From contig LUGG01000007.1 of NCBI GenBank assembly GCA_001683735.1, forward strand, positions 1,550,001 through 1,614,000: a DNA stretch of 64,000 nucleotides, read 5' to 3'. The stretch comes from Grifola frondosa. Its lineage: Eukaryota; Basidiomycota; Agaricomycetes; Polyporales; Grifolaceae. A program made the position numbers and the translations under genes. The notes below the pieces were generated by a model that worked only from the letters and a program-made list of their open reading frames with translations, had not been told where the DNA came from and made no database searches. Within the stretch, counting starts at the first letter, position 1. Each line of letters starts with the position of its first letter. Below, one piece after another: positions 22,567 to 35,217 of this stretch.

Positions 22567-25500
22567 ATGTCTCTATCGGATTTTGAGTCGGACCTGACAG
22601 AGCTATCTTCTTCTGATGAGGAGTACATCCCAGTCTCTTTGAAGCCTCAGAAGAAAAAGGCTCCGTCAAAACCCAATGCTGAGTACAAGGTGTGGCGTCA
22701 ATTGCCTCTCAATTGTGTAATGAATTTGACCACATTGCCTTTTCTCTAGGTCACAAATGCTCTCAGACCTCCCCGCACGACTTCATATACCGCAAGAAGC
22801 CTTTACGGTATATTACCTGTGGCGTTTATGATGCAAACACGCTAATCTTTGATTCACAAGATCAAATAATTGACGGCGCCATAATTTTAGACCCACCGTA
22901 TCAACGAGGTGCGATGCTACGATCAGGCTGACAATGTGGACGAGAGTTCAAATATTTCAATGATAGACGTCGTATGGTCAGAGCCGAAACAAGTTGGTCT
23001 AATCGACTCACTCCTTAGAAATTATTATATACCTCCACTAATATTCGGTGAGGATAACGACTTTCCCTTCCTTGTTGAAGTAGTTAACATTCCATTGTTA
23101 GCGGTTACATCTCGTGATGATGGGACTGAATCGCGTGTTTGTATAGACGGCAAGCAACGCCTGACATCCATTCAACAGTGTGTATTCCATCTACGGTCTA
23201 TTTACATTCATCGTTATAAGATCACTTTTGTTTACATTAGGTTCATGGATGGTTTGGTGTGTGCTTAGTGCTACGTTAATTTGCTTGTATGCTGAAGAGC
23301 CGTCTTTCGTAGATTTGTCGTACGTCACTTACCAATTACAGATTATTGACTAGTGATCATCAACAACCTGCTTATTTGTCTAGATAAGGACACGTAAGTT
23401 ATTTCATCCTAATTACTTCCTGGGCTCAACGAGAAGGGGTTTCTGCAGGTTCACAAATAAGAAGTACTGGTTCAAAGGTGGTACTGGTAAAAGAGTACCA
23501 CTGCCGAAGCAATATCTGCAAGCCTTTGCTAACAAACAGATTGTATGCGTGGAGTACGACAGCTTATCTGATGATCAAGAGAGAGAGATCTTCCGGGTTC
23601 GTTGTCGTTCTTTTGCCGGCATGCTATTACTCACTCATAGATATTATAGCGGGTTCAAATGGGTGTTGCACTCACCCCTGCAGGTTCGGTTATATATTGT
23701 ATCCACTATCAACATAGTTCCCTCATCTTTCTTTCTTTCTTTCTTAGAGAGAATGCAAGCCATTGCTGGACCTTGGACCACCTTGATTCGAGATATCCAG
23801 TTGAAAGTCCTAGGAGAAGATGGGTTTGGAGAAGACTTGGATTGGGGCCATGCACGAGGCCGAGACTTCCAATGTCTTGCATCTATTGTCTATCTCATTG
23901 ACAACTATCCAACTAGCAAGTTCCCCGATGCTACTCAGCTGGAGAAGTGGTTGAGCTCTTCTGGCCCCGTCTCAGCAAATTTTCAGGAAGGAATAATGGA
24001 CACCTTCAGGATTTTTATAGCCCTGGTTAAGGACTCAAAGTACAATGCAGCCTTTCAAAAACCTACTCGTGTATCCCCTATCGAGTTCACTATGACGGGC
24101 GTGCTCATACACCTGTACCGGCTTAAATTTTCATTGCAACAGTTGTCTTCGGCCATATGGAAGATGAGGGCGGACGTCAGGACAAAACATGTGGATGTTC
24201 GCGCCAACACCAAGGTGGCCAGTACGATGTATACTTTCATAACGGAGGATATCAAAGGAATAGAGCTACAGGGCGATGAAAAGGGAGACAGTCCCGCTGT
24301 CACCATGATCAAGTCTGCGTCTCTCACATGCAAGCTATCGAAGAGAGAAAGGGAAGAGGACACTAGCGACAATGAATACGAAGAACTCACAGGAAGCCCC
24401 CACCGCGCCGATATTCGAGAACTGGTACCTCGAAGAGGAAAGGCAGGAGAGCGGTGATGAACACGAGGTGCCTCTTAAGAAGCCCCAGGTGACTTCCACT
24501 TCTCGGATTGCATCGGCTAAGTCTACCAGAAACGACGAAGTCCAAGCCTGCTCGACAAAGAAGTCTGTCACGAAGTTGATATCAACTGCCAGTAGCAAAC
24601 CTATTCCGACGAAAACACCCACCGGGAAACGGCTTTCGACGAAGCAGTGTTTGGTACCTCCTCAGCTACGTCCCCGAAAGTGATGGCTGCCTCCTCGTTA
24701 CCACGGAGCAATGTACCCTTAAAATTACCTCGCACTGCAACCCAGAGCTCTTCTTCTGTACAATCAGCATCACCTCCGTGTCCGCTTCCGGACCCAGTGA
24801 AGTGTCCCTTCTCTTCCGCACATCCTCTTGCGCTACCGAGAAGACAGATCCCGGGAAATATGCAACAAGTTCATCCGCTGCAAGTCAAGGTCGGGCCAGA
24901 AGCCAATGCGAGGTTGTCGATGCCTTCAACGAGCCCTTTGTTGGCAAGATCCGTGTCTATTGGCTCGTCAACGATTGACGTAATGGCATCCACGCTCTTC
25001 GCCAATACAAGTGCTAATGGCAATGTCACCTTGCAACAATCGCCTGTTGTGCTTTCAGCGAATCGGAATCATGTCACCGATCCAAATGGACAACCTGCTG
25101 ACACTGGCTCCCCCAATTACCTAGGAAGCAGCAGCAGGATCTGTCCCCAATTGATACAAGTCTTCCTTCAGGCCGACCGTTGCACGGGAGAAACACGGAC
25201 CCGTCGTCAGTGCTCGCTCCTTCGCTGTCCACAGGCAGACAGATTGATCAAGGGTCAATTGAGCAGCTGCTGACGATGCATGGCTTTGGGCAATCTCATC
25301 CCCTTCAGTCTCCTTTTAACAGCTTCAGCCAACCGCAGTCTCAATCTTCCGTGGGGTTGCAATCTCCGCATGTTCCGGTGGCATCCAGGCTCAGCACAAC
25401 GCCCACCATCGCTCCCTTCTCCAGCCAGTGCATGCCATCTCACTCAACATCCCTCACATCTGCGAATACTTCGGATCCTCTTCCCATTGCTGCTCAACAG

Positions 25501-25839
25501 GGTCCACCACCCAGGGCTCCATTCGCTGATGCACCTCCTGCGCAGTCTTTGCTACCAGCTCACATCAAGGTCGAATCAGACTCCACTGCCGATGGCATAC
25601 TGATACATTCATCGGCGCCCTGTGGCGAGCGCATACAAGATGCGCGCGTCCCATCTGGACCGCGCAATTATCGCGATCATGCCAGGGAATGGGAAGACAG
25701 TGAACGGAGATATGGACGCAGGGATTGGGGTAAAAACTATAGCAGGAACTGGGAGAGATACAGGGATATTAGCAGGGATATTCGCAGAGATAGATGGCGG
25801 GATGGAGAGTACAGCGGAGAGAGGCAACAAAGATGGTAG
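22567..25839 (+). CDS. DUF262 (ParB/GmrSD-like) protein, paralogue 1
   Basis: ATG at 22567; about 900 residues if all frames belong together. An acidic N-terminus precedes the DUF262 domain in small exons between 22690 and about 23750: PPYQRDVVW, then CIDGKQRLTSIQQFMDGL, then QIVCVEYDSL and a RVQLG-like motif. DUF262 has a ParB-type fold; in bacterial GmrSD the D-G-Q-R-R-like motif is catalytic, and the DGKQR here is the matching element. An alpha-helical domain follows (about 23755-24290; LDWGHARGRDFQCLA, NFQEGIMDTFRIFIALVKDSKYN). The C-terminus is low complexity, Ser/Pro-rich, and ends in an Arg/Asp/Trp-rich tail (GERQQRW). Shifts of frame near 24380, 24640 and 25150 interrupt the tail, consistent with the local error rate. 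Its paralogue is at 44838-47397. A nuclease role is not established. Confidence 0.75.
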
Positions 25840-26243
25840 ACGTGTCTCGTGTCATATGCCGGTGCGTTCTATGTCAGTCGAAGTGACCCGCGATCATTTT
25901 TTTACGCCCATTGCGTTGTTGGGACAGTTGACGATAGCCCGGTGGCTTCGATTATACAGAGCCATCCTCAATATCTACTTCTCGTCTCATTTCCATTCCA
26001 CAGCTCTGGTCAACGGTGCCAGAAATCTATTAACCATCCCTGCCACTCCAGTTATAAACCTTTGCTAAGTCCATTATGTTTATGCACATTCATCATCCTT
26101 TTTGGCATTGATCGTGACTTGATATCTGCCTACATTATTGCCTATATGTACCTATGTACCACGTAGGGCCCGACAGTATGCATCTTTATTCTTTGAAGTG
26201 ACTTGTATGCCCCGCCGTTTCCTGGATGCTCGCTCAAGTGGCA
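25840..26243. other. Intergenic gap between converging genes
   Basis: The 3' ends of DUF262 gene 1 and the minus-strand fusion gene face each other here. There is no coding signal; it is AT-rich towards 26100-26200. Confidence 0.4.
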
Positions 26244-29154
26244 TCATGTATGCTCGGAGAACATATCACCACGATCAATGTTGATCCATAGCATCGTGGA
26301 TTGCATGTAAGGTATCCTGACACAGAAGTCAAAGTACTGGGTCAGCTCGGATGCTCGACATGTCTTCCGAAAGCTCGTTGACAACTCACCCAAGCATCAT
26401 CATCCCAGGGCTTTAACCCGTAAGAGAGCAACTCATTCACCTCATCCCCTGTAAACCCAAAATTCTCCGACCGTTCCTGTAGGTCTCTCTCAACGCTCCA
26501 ACCCTCGTCGTCGTCGCCGTCCTCGTCAGGTTCAGGCTCTCCGTATGGTACCGTTGCCCACAAGTCACGTTTCCATGCAGACGAATGGACCAGCAGCGCC
26601 TCCAGCTGAGGGACGTCGGGAACAGTCCCGCGGTCATTCCACCAGCCGTCTCGGGGCAAGTATGTCCGGTCGTGGGCGTAAACACAGCGGTCGCCGAATC
26701 GACATGCGTCAATCAGCCAGTGAGCACATACGTTTCGACCCCTATCACATTCAAGAAATAATTCACAAAGGTGAAATGTATCAGCGATGCAGATTGCAGT
26801 CAAGACATCCGCTCACAATTCATCTCGAACGCTTTTAGCATCCGGTGCGTGCATGTATCGACAATGATTGCCGCGGTTGCAGCCGCCGTGGTTGTAGAAT
26901 TTGCATGGAACCCATTTCCTTGATGTTGGTAGTCATCCGATTCTGACCCCATCGCGAGCTCAGAGGCACTTTCGTTGATATCAGCGTCTGTCGGATCTTC
27001 GTCTTGGTGTCCGCAAAGGGCGACGACCTCGCTTAACTCGGTGCGTGCCACCGCATTGGTAGGATCTAGTCGGAGGACTATGTGAAGATCTGAAGAAGTT
27101 GGTTGATCAGAAAGAATCAGCGACTGAATTTTGCGCTGAATTGACCTTTGAGAGCATCGCTGCACTTTCCAAGGTGTTTCGACGCGATAGCCCTGCGGTA
27201 ACGTGCTTTATGGTGTTTGGGATCGTATCGCAAAGCTCTAGTCGCCGCACTTTCAGCAAGGTCCCATCTGACAACCAAGTGTCACTGAAGAGGCCAATCA
27301 CACGCGACAAGGGAAACTCACAACTCTAGCTTCAACAGTGCGGCAGCAAGGTTTGCCATGTAGATAGGGCGAGGGCCATCGAGAAAGGCCGCCTCTCGAT
27401 ACTTTTCTGCTGCCTTCAGGTTCTCATCTCTCCTAAAGAAAACATTGCCCTATGCATACAGCCTGATCAGGTTAATTAAAAGTCCTAATCAAAGAAAAAT
27501 GGCCTCCTCTTTGAGCTTTTCAGCGCTCACTTGCAAAGTCTTGCGTTTCACTACACGCTTCGCAGCCCGGCCAACCACCTCATCTTCCCTCGGTCTCCTC
27601 ATTGGCAACGGGATTTCATCAACCTCCTCCATAACAGGCTCTGTCTGCCCATTCTGGCTAATCGAGATGCTACGCATGAAGCGCCGCCTACCCAAGTCCC
27701 CTGGCTTCACCTTTACGCCGCACATCTCGAGACGAGGCGGATCGTCGGCTGCTCGCCGTTCACGTCGCCTACATACCCTAGGAAGCCGGAGCCGAGCCGC
27801 GCGAACACCGCCGGATACTCGTGCAGCCCGCGCCCGTGATCGGGGCGGGTGCGAATACTTGTGACTCGACGCAGGATGAGGCCATCGGGACATACACTGC
27901 CGCCTCGCTCGGGACATTCTTCAAGTGCTGCGTCTTCATGCTGTATGACGGGAAGAGCGCCTGCAGGAGAGCGGCTCGGGGCCCCTGTGGGGTTCAGTGC
28001 GAAGGTCGTTCGGTGATATGACCCAATGTCCCAGGGCATGCCCCAATGCTGGAAGAAGGAAGGAGCGTGTTTGGGCTCGAAATGATTGCTGAACTGGACG
28101 CAAAGGACAACTCGCCCGCCCACCCGCACGTACTCGACAAGGTGTTCGAGAAGAGCAGCGTGCTTGCGTTCCTGTATTGCGGCATCGGTGACAAGGACAG
28201 CGTCAGGAGGCGGGGAGGCAGAAAGGAATTTATTAGCGGCTTTGATTCCTTTCGCTTCGTGGACGATGGCATTTTTGTGTAGACCTGAGTATAGCTGCGA
28301 GTACACTTCGTCTATCCAAGACTCCTTCAGGAGAGAGATGAGCAAGATGGTGCATTTGCGATGTGCGTCCTGCTGTCTCGAAGGACCCGCGGTCTTTTGA
28401 CGATAATTTAACATGGGAAATGAGACACCAGGACGTACGCACCGTGGCATGTACTGGTGAAGTGCCGCCTGTGGAAGTAATACTCGGAGGAGTGCCTTTT
28501 GGAGACAAGCACATTGAGAGGATCACGTTTGTCGTCGCATCTTCGTTATTGACATCCCCGACATATCCAAGGCGGCCGTTGCCAACGGAAGTGAAAGCAA
28601 CAGGGGTCTCGGAAATATTGGTTATATGGTCAGCAGGGAAGACGAGAGACTCGATTCTCGACTCGGAAGTAGGCAAGTACACTGTCGCGTTCGTTTGGAC
28701 ATTCTTGAGGTGAAGTGCCTTCATGCTGTATTCGGAAGAAAGGTGTCGAACGTCAAGGCCGACGACGTCGCGGTTCAACGTGAAGGTAGTTCGATGGTAT
28801 GAGCCAGAAATCCAAGGCAGATTCCAGGAGTTCTGAAACATCGCGTTCATTTTGAGCGGCGAGACGAAAGAGCTGAACTGGCAAGCAAAGACGACAGTCC
28901 CACCAGATTCAACACACTGAACGAGTTTGGAGAGGACCTTGTCGTGTTTTCGGTCGGCAATTGCACCGTCTGTAACGATGACTGCATTGGGAAGAGGACG
29001 CCGCGAGAGATGCTGGATGACATCGCCTGGAGGAGATCACTTGTTGCACGTCTGCCTTTGCTCGCAAGGCCGTCAAGAGAGGCCTGTTCAGTTCATCGAA
29101 TGTGTCGCTGAGTTCAAGAGACACAAAAAGGATGCGTGGTTTCGGAATGGACAT
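26244..29154 (-). CDS. Tandem amidotransferase-like / TPR / CCCH fusion protein A
   Basis: ATG at 29154. Two related domains of about 240 residues come first; each resembles a class I glutamine-amidotransferase or ThuA-like Rossmann fold (PKPRILFVSLEL...AIADRKHDK...GGTVVFACQFSSFV, then ILLISLLKESW...DAAIQERKHA...GGRVVLCVQFSN). Each ends in a GRLGYVGDVN-type motif. TPR-like helices follow (KAAEKYREAAFLDGPRP; ALRYDPKHHKARYRRAI), then two CCCH fingers, C-x7-C-x5-C-x3-H (about 26830-26895 and 26660-26720), then WWNDRG...DLWATVPYGEP. I propose a last exon from 26312 to TGA at 26244-26246 after an intron starting GTGAGTTGTC. At least five one-base shifts occur (for example near 29030, 27950 and 26905). 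CCCH fingers usually bind RNA. The amidotransferase-like call rests on hydrophobic pattern and is inference. Confidence 0.65.
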
Positions 29155-29666
29155 AGCAGTGGGCGTGCAATGTGCGAAACAGAAGGTTACCGCTAGCTCT
29201 TCGAACGTCTGTCGGCAAGAGATTACCACTGTCGCTATATGTGTGACTTGTAATAGTCAGGATAGGAGATAGAAGATGTTGGGAGCTGACTACGTATAAT
29301 ATGAACGGCAAGCTTGTCGACGTAAGAACTTAGGAGAGTCGGTAAGGAACACGTAAATTGCGACGCGGCGGTCAGGTGATCGCGCGTCACCATTGCCAAG
29401 TACCTCTTACAGTTTAACGTACGTTTATACTCCCGCTGCTCACGTCTTTCCTATAATTCTTTGCTAAAGTCCATGTACGCAACTTTGGTTTGAGCCTGAT
29501 TACGATGGATTTTTCACGTGAAGTGATGTCATAAGAGCGCATCGTTTGACTTCTAGCCCACCGTGGCAGGGCCCTAAGACATTTTCTATCTCTCGCAACA
29601 TCATATAGCAAATTTGCATCTGTGTGAGTGGCCTTCTAGCTGCAGAACATAACTTAACTCGCCATT
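29155..29666. promoter_or_regulatory. Divergent promoter, fusion gene A / mannitol-1-P dehydrogenase
   Basis: This is about 510 bp between two diverging genes. CGACGCG at 29361 and CGGTCAGGTGATCG at 29369-29382 are shared with the upstream region of the paralogous fusion gene B. The motif sits about 215 bp before the start of gene A. Confidence 0.55.
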
Positions 29667-30896
29667 ATGCAGCTAGCTCCAGTTGCGCCACGTTACAATA
29701 GTAATTAGGGGCCTCCCGAACAAGAAAGCTATACATTTCGGAGCAGGGAACATTGGCCGTGGTCTCATCGGACCCCTCCTAGTCCAGTCTGGATATCATG
29801 TTGTGTTCTCCGATGTCAACGAAGAGATCATTCAAGAGCTCAACAATCGAGATTCTTACGACGTGCAGATCCTCGAAAAGGAACGAAGCAGTTACTCTAT
29901 CTCTTCGATATCCGGAATCCAGTTCCAATCCGATGATTTAATTCGCGAGTTTGCAGATCCAAAAGTCGACCTTGTGACCACTGCGGTCGGCGCCACCATC
30001 CTCGAGAATACTGCACCAACCATTGCTAAAGGCCTGCAAGCTCGGCGCAGTGTTAATTCGGACCACTAAATGTCATCGCCTGTGAAAATTTGGTCAACCA
30101 GACCACAAAGCTCCGCGATTATGTCTTTCCCTATCTCTCAGCCGAAGATAAAGAGTGGGTGACGCAGAACATTGGCTTTGCAAACTGCTCGTCGATCGCA
30201 TCGTTCCGCCTTCTTATACGCAATCAAGTGACAACCCGCTCGATGTCGGCGTCGAAGCATTCTACGAGTGGGTTGTGGACAAGAGCGCGCTGCATCATAC
30301 ACGGCTGGACGTGCAACTGAAAGGTGTTCATCTGACGAAGAATTTGTCTTCCTACACTGAGCGGAAGTCCTTTACACTTAATTGCGGGCACGCTATAATT
30401 GCATATCTCGGGTTCCTGAAGGATACTCCACCGTGGACCAGGCGATCGAGGACCCACACATCCACGACATCGTCTATGGCGCACTGATGCGGGAAGGTGG
30501 GGCGGCACTGATCAGGAAACACAGATTTGATGCAAAGGCGTATTCGCAATATGTCGACAAGGTCATGGAGCGTTTTTCCAACCCCAGGCTCAAAGACGAG
30601 CTCGTACGCGTCGGGAGACAGCCGCTGCGGAAGCTGTCCAAAGGCGATAGGTTGCTCGGGCCGCGTACATGGCGAGGGAGTATGGTATCGGAATTGACAA
30701 CTTGACGAAGGGCATCGCCGCGGCGTTCTTGTATGATGTGCCGAATGACGAACAGAGCGTCGAGCTGCAGACAAAAATAAAGCAGCTGGGAATTGAGGAC
30801 GCTGTAGCAGACGTGACTGGATTTGCGAAAGGGAGCGAAGAACATGGGAAGATCATTGAGGCGTACGATCAATTGCAGCGGGAGGTCAGGCACTGA
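29667..30896 (+). CDS. Mannitol-1-phosphate 5-dehydrogenase (with apparent indels)
   Basis: NAD-dependent polyol-phosphate dehydrogenase interconverting mannitol 1-phosphate and fructose 6-phosphate; mannitol is a major fungal storage polyol. The N-terminal Rossmann motif is clear (KKAIHFGAGNIGRGLIGPLL), followed by VVFSDVNEEII, VTTAVGATIL, VIACENL, GFANCSVDRIVP, the catalytic region LNCGHAIIAYLGFL, MREGGAALI and LTKGIAAAFLYD. The length, about 390 residues to TGA at 30894-30896, matches the bacterial-type MtlD family. One-base deletions interrupt the frame near 30058, 30190, 30420 (a GGG reduced to GG) and 30660. The start is uncertain: the ATG at 29667 meets a stop in its own frame, so a base is missing or a short first exon lies upstream. 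The intact motifs argue for a working gene with sequence errors. Confidence 0.85.
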
Positions 30897-31140
30897 ATTG
30901 AAGGCGTGGATTTATTCGGAATTCTTGGATAGTTCGGTCCATGGCCTTGTAATAGAGCCCGAGAGGTTTACTCGCTTGTCAACATAAGTATGTAATACGC
31001 TTGACTCGACGAAGTAAACTGAGATTCATGGATTCGTACAAGGTCATATCGAGAGACTCCGTTCGCAGATAAAAGGTATATACTATGCCTGACGGACTCC
31101 AGATCCGTTCACTATGTCATGTTCTATGTGAGTTTGTATA
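30897..31140. other. Gap between converging genes
   Basis: The 3' ends of the dehydrogenase (plus) and the DUF6535 gene (minus) face each other across 244 bp. Nothing else is seen. Confidence 0.35.
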
Positions 31141-33546
31141 TTAAACTTTGTTTGAGGAAGGGAGGGCGTACAATGGATGCAGTGGGGCATCGACACGGAC
31201 CACGTCATCGTGTGAGCGAACTCGACGTCTGTGGCTCAACTGCCGGAGCTCCCCCAAAGCATCTCTCATGATGATGAGCTTATCTTCCCAGTTTCCGTCC
31301 TCGTTCATACCCTCCAGAACTGTTGTGACCTCATTCATGATGGACATGAAGTCGTCATCTACTACATCCGAAAAGTTTCCTTTGGCCAGACGAACGATGC
31401 GCGGGAGGATCCGCGATATGGGTAAATCAGTTTACGGTTGCTTCTCCAAATTGGTGTCTCGAAGAATTGCCGCAAATGACGTAGGACGTGCTGAAGATCA
31501 TCCTGCATGTCTGTGTTACACTCATCTGGGGGTTTCTCCACGGTCGCCAGGCGAATGATCAGATCGCATGCATTGAGAAAGTTGTCGGCATTGTTATCAG
31601 TTTGCGCGCGGTGAATATACGATGTGAGTGCGCTGATATCTGTACACATGAGCCGATAGCAGGATAGTCAGCGAGCAATATTTACTTTGCTAAGTGCGGA
31701 GCTCACCGTGGCATCCGCTAGATGCAAATTGTTCCACCAGATCAGGATTACGCAGGAGTTGTTGATGAATGATCCTAAATGCGAGGCGACGAACGTCTTG
31801 TTCATCGTCGAGGAAGTGGAATAGACATCACAAAAATGCTGATAGGTCCGCGGAAGAGACCTTGTGAGCATGGGCTCTAGATTTTTCAGCATGCGAACGC
31901 GATCATCCGATTTCTGAGACCGCGTCTTCACCAGCATATCCAGCGTAAGGTCGGTGAGGAGGACGATAGACTCGAACTGCGTATGATAACTGTCCCAGTA
32001 GAAAACGCCATCCATGACGCCATCGGCGCGACGGCTCATTATGTCGTAGTAGCACTCAATAGCCAGGTCCGGCGACATGCCATTGAGACAGGGGTGAACC
32101 ACAGTTTTGAGGAAGGAGTCGTCCATGAAGGTTGCATCGGCCGCCGCAAGTAAATGTCGATCGAGAATGGGCCCGGAATTTTCGACGAGAATTCTCTCGC
32201 GTTCCGGCCAGTTGTATGAGTTCCTCTGGGTGGAAAACCGGGCGAGTCGTGCGACAATGGGTCGTGGAAGCGCCAGAATTGGGCCGTATGATCAGATTTG
32301 ATATCAGAGGATGTACGCAAATGGGCGAAGATGCGCTTGCAGAGCTTTCGGATCGGCTGCTTCAAGGCCTGAGTTACTACGAATAGACCCCATGCCTGTG
32401 GAGATTGGTACGAACAATCCCCGATAAAGGTTGGCATTACGTTGTGATCGCGGTGAAAAGCAACAGGACGGCCACGAGAATGGACGCAACGTAGAAAACG
32501 GTCCTGCTGGGGAACATATTGAGGAATAGCAACAACCCAATCAAGAATAGACCAAGGCGCTTTGGAGAAGGATTGGCAGCACCGTCATGATGTCCACAAC
32601 CCTCCATTTCTCCAAATTATCATAGCGAAATTGTCGTATGCGAGCCTCCTGTGGAGAAATACTGGCAAGGCCGCTTGCGTACTGATTCAGCCACTGTTTG
32701 ACCAATATTCCGACGGACGCAGCGGCAAGACTGCATATCAAGCTCGAGAACCAAAGAGCATTGACGGCGATAGCGGACGCTGGAACTGGGGATTGGAGAG
32801 AGGAGGAAGTGCAAAAGGTGGATCCGTGGAATTCACAAAACCTGTATTCATGGAGAAACTGCCCAGCTGAGCCGATATCTGCATCAGAATAGCATTTGTT
32901 GTTTGGGCGGGATCCAGTTGAGGCTGTAGCAGTTTATAAGATTCGATATTAAACGCAGTCAGAACGGCAGAAAAAAGACCTGCCTATTTACTGGTCAACA
33001 CAACATGTTCCTTGACTAACAATAATCCTCAGCACTCACAAATACAAGGAGAGTATCAATCTCCTCTTTCCATCCTTTCACTGCGACTTCGTCATGCTCT
33101 TTAAGAGCCTGAATGCACTTCGCCAAGCTTCGGCTGCATCAGAGGCTTCTTGAAGAGCACTTCCGTCCGCCGCCGCCGGACTACGAACATTCTATGAAAA
33201 TACTTGGTGAAGTTGTCAAGAGGATATTTTCTAGGAAAGGCCACTTACCATGACAGAGACCGTCGGATCTCGATGATGGCTAATCTTTTCAATTTTTTCA
33301 GGCATCTAGTAGACAAGGAATTATTAAACACTTTTGGAACGTTTGGATTGTACTGACTTGTGACTCCGAGTTCAACGACGGTATGTCGACTACAATCTTT
33401 TCTCTTGCTCGCGTTTTTGATGGAGCATGTCGGTCCGACGCTTCGCCATGTACGGCCTTGTTACTGGATGGTGGAATATATAATCCATGAGAGAAGAAAT
33501 AGCTGTGATGACTGTTATTGGATTGATGGTCTGGAGATGTGCACAA
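31141..33546 (-). CDS. DUF6535 membrane protein
   Basis: Agaricomycete-specific membrane protein of unknown function. A first exon may start at 33546. The conserved DUF6535 region follows: KGWKEEIDTLLVF, then a membrane segment GLFSAVLTAFNIESYKLLQP, SAQLGSF, ALWFSSLICSLAAASVGILVKQW, NQYASGLASISPQEARIRQFRYDNL and two more helices (TVLPILLQSAL, LFLIGLLLFLNMFPS). A soluble helical part of about 300 residues follows, with ALLAAADATFMDD. It ends at TAA 31141-31143. One base appears lost near 32550, where SALVY runs into a stop one codon before LFLIGLLL resumes. The DUF6535 block is clear; the first exon and terminal exons are less certain. Such genes are abundant, lineage-expanded and often variable in mushrooms. 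Confidence 0.78.
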
Positions 33547-35217
33547 AGACAGGTCAGATCACGAATCACAAAGATAGCTTGAAAGTGAACGCACAGATGG
33601 TAAGGAATAGAGTGGCTATACTGGGCTACAACTAACTTGTTGTGCAGCGTGATACTGGAAGTATATTAATATGCTGGAGCCGTTATTGTAGAGAACAGCA
33701 TCAAACACGGAGTTCACTGCCTTAATGGCGTCAAAGGCGGTGAAGCCGCCTCTAGACGGGAGGCATTGACGGATGGTAGCTGTACATCACACTATCAAAT
33801 GATGCATTAATGGACGTGCCGATAAGGAGATTGCGGCCCGTAGAAGCATGTACACCTTTTGAAGTTCAAACGTGTGTTTTTTTAAGGTTGCGGGATTGGC
33901 TCCTGCCCTACCTGAGTTCCTGTATCATAGAAGGTTCGGTTCAGCGCATACTTAACCTTACTGGTTCCGGCGGCAGCGGGACAGGGCTTCGTTCAGTATT
34001 TTGCAAACTTCAGGCCTGGCAGTTCATCCTAGAGCAGAGGCAGAGCTGGTTATTATGAACGCACGCGATTAGCTGTAACCAAGAATTTTGATGGAATACA
34101 TGTAATTGAGGAAGAGAAAGTAGTAGATTGCCTACTACAAAGCATCGGACGCGGTACAACATCACGAGTAACCTCAGTTCCGCAGTGTCAGTCTCGGCCC
34201 CACTCACAACGAAAGTAGCAGGAGCGTGGCTGTCAGTCGCTGTGCAACAGGACGTGGGTGCATAGGGCAGCTGCGCTCACCATGACCCACGGCGTGGGTA
34301 TGATGTGACCGGTCGTGCAGATGTTCTTTCGCCCGCGGCACATCATGCGACAATAGCTCTTTGACAGAGGAGGGGCGGGACATGCTTGATGGCTTCTGAA
34401 AGAAATTCTTCGCACACGAATGCTCCTTCTCCTCATGCAACACACAAATTGACGACACAACACAGAAAAAAGTGGGCGGGTCAGATCCTGCAGGCAAGTT
34501 GTGTCGAAAACTCACGCTAGACGACCTCCACGGCTTCCTGTTGAGAGGCACAATTTTTTTCCTGCAACATGAGTGTAGTTAGCATGGGTCGAATAGTCTC
34601 ACTATATAGAGGAGGCGGTGGGCGTAGTATACGGAGACACAGGTGGCAAGTACTCCTGGTAGTCACTTTCAGGCGTCTATCCATGGGCGCCTATTAAATG
34701 AAAGCGCCCATAAGCGCCTGTGGCTGGCTTGTCATTTCCACCATGTCTCATGTAATTACCCCGTGTCGCTCGACTTCTCTACCCACGCTCTTGACCGCCA
34801 ACAACCTCTGGTGCAAGCTAGGTTACCCTTGGAAACGTTGATTAATCCCTCAGCTTTATTGCGACTACGGTCTTACTTAGAGATTCACCACGGGGAGTGT
34901 GCTATATTACCATTTGTGCAAAACGACATCCAAGAACATTACGTTGATCTTGTGAGTATTCCGTTTGCATCTGGAGATGTTGCTATGCTACCAGACAGTG
35001 TTAGAGTAGATGTACGGATTGTTTACTGGAACAGAGGAGCATCATACATGTTATTTCAGAGTGTACATACGTTCTACATCTCAACGGAGGTTGCAGTCAT
35101 TTTGGCTGGGTCCTGGAGAGGTCCACGGATGCAGGTAGCTGACTTCAAGGTCTCCCACAGGGTATTCTGACAGCAAGTCGCCTTGGACGGCCTGCTTGGG
35201 CAACTCCAACTCTTGCC
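33547..35217. other. 1.7 kb region without a supported gene
   Basis: Divergent intergenic region between the DUF6535 gene and the F-box gene. The longest open stretch, 34643-35170 (plus), begins at GTG rather than ATG and shows no family features. A near-palindromic run around GGCGTCTATCCATGGGCGCC (34672-34691) and neighbouring GCGCC repeats at 34680-34725 could be regulatory. Nothing else is supported. Confidence 0.4.

Noticed and set aside
34643..35170. 176-codon open stretch on the plus strand
   Set aside because: It opens with GTG, has no in-frame ATG near its start, no splice partners and no recognisable family.
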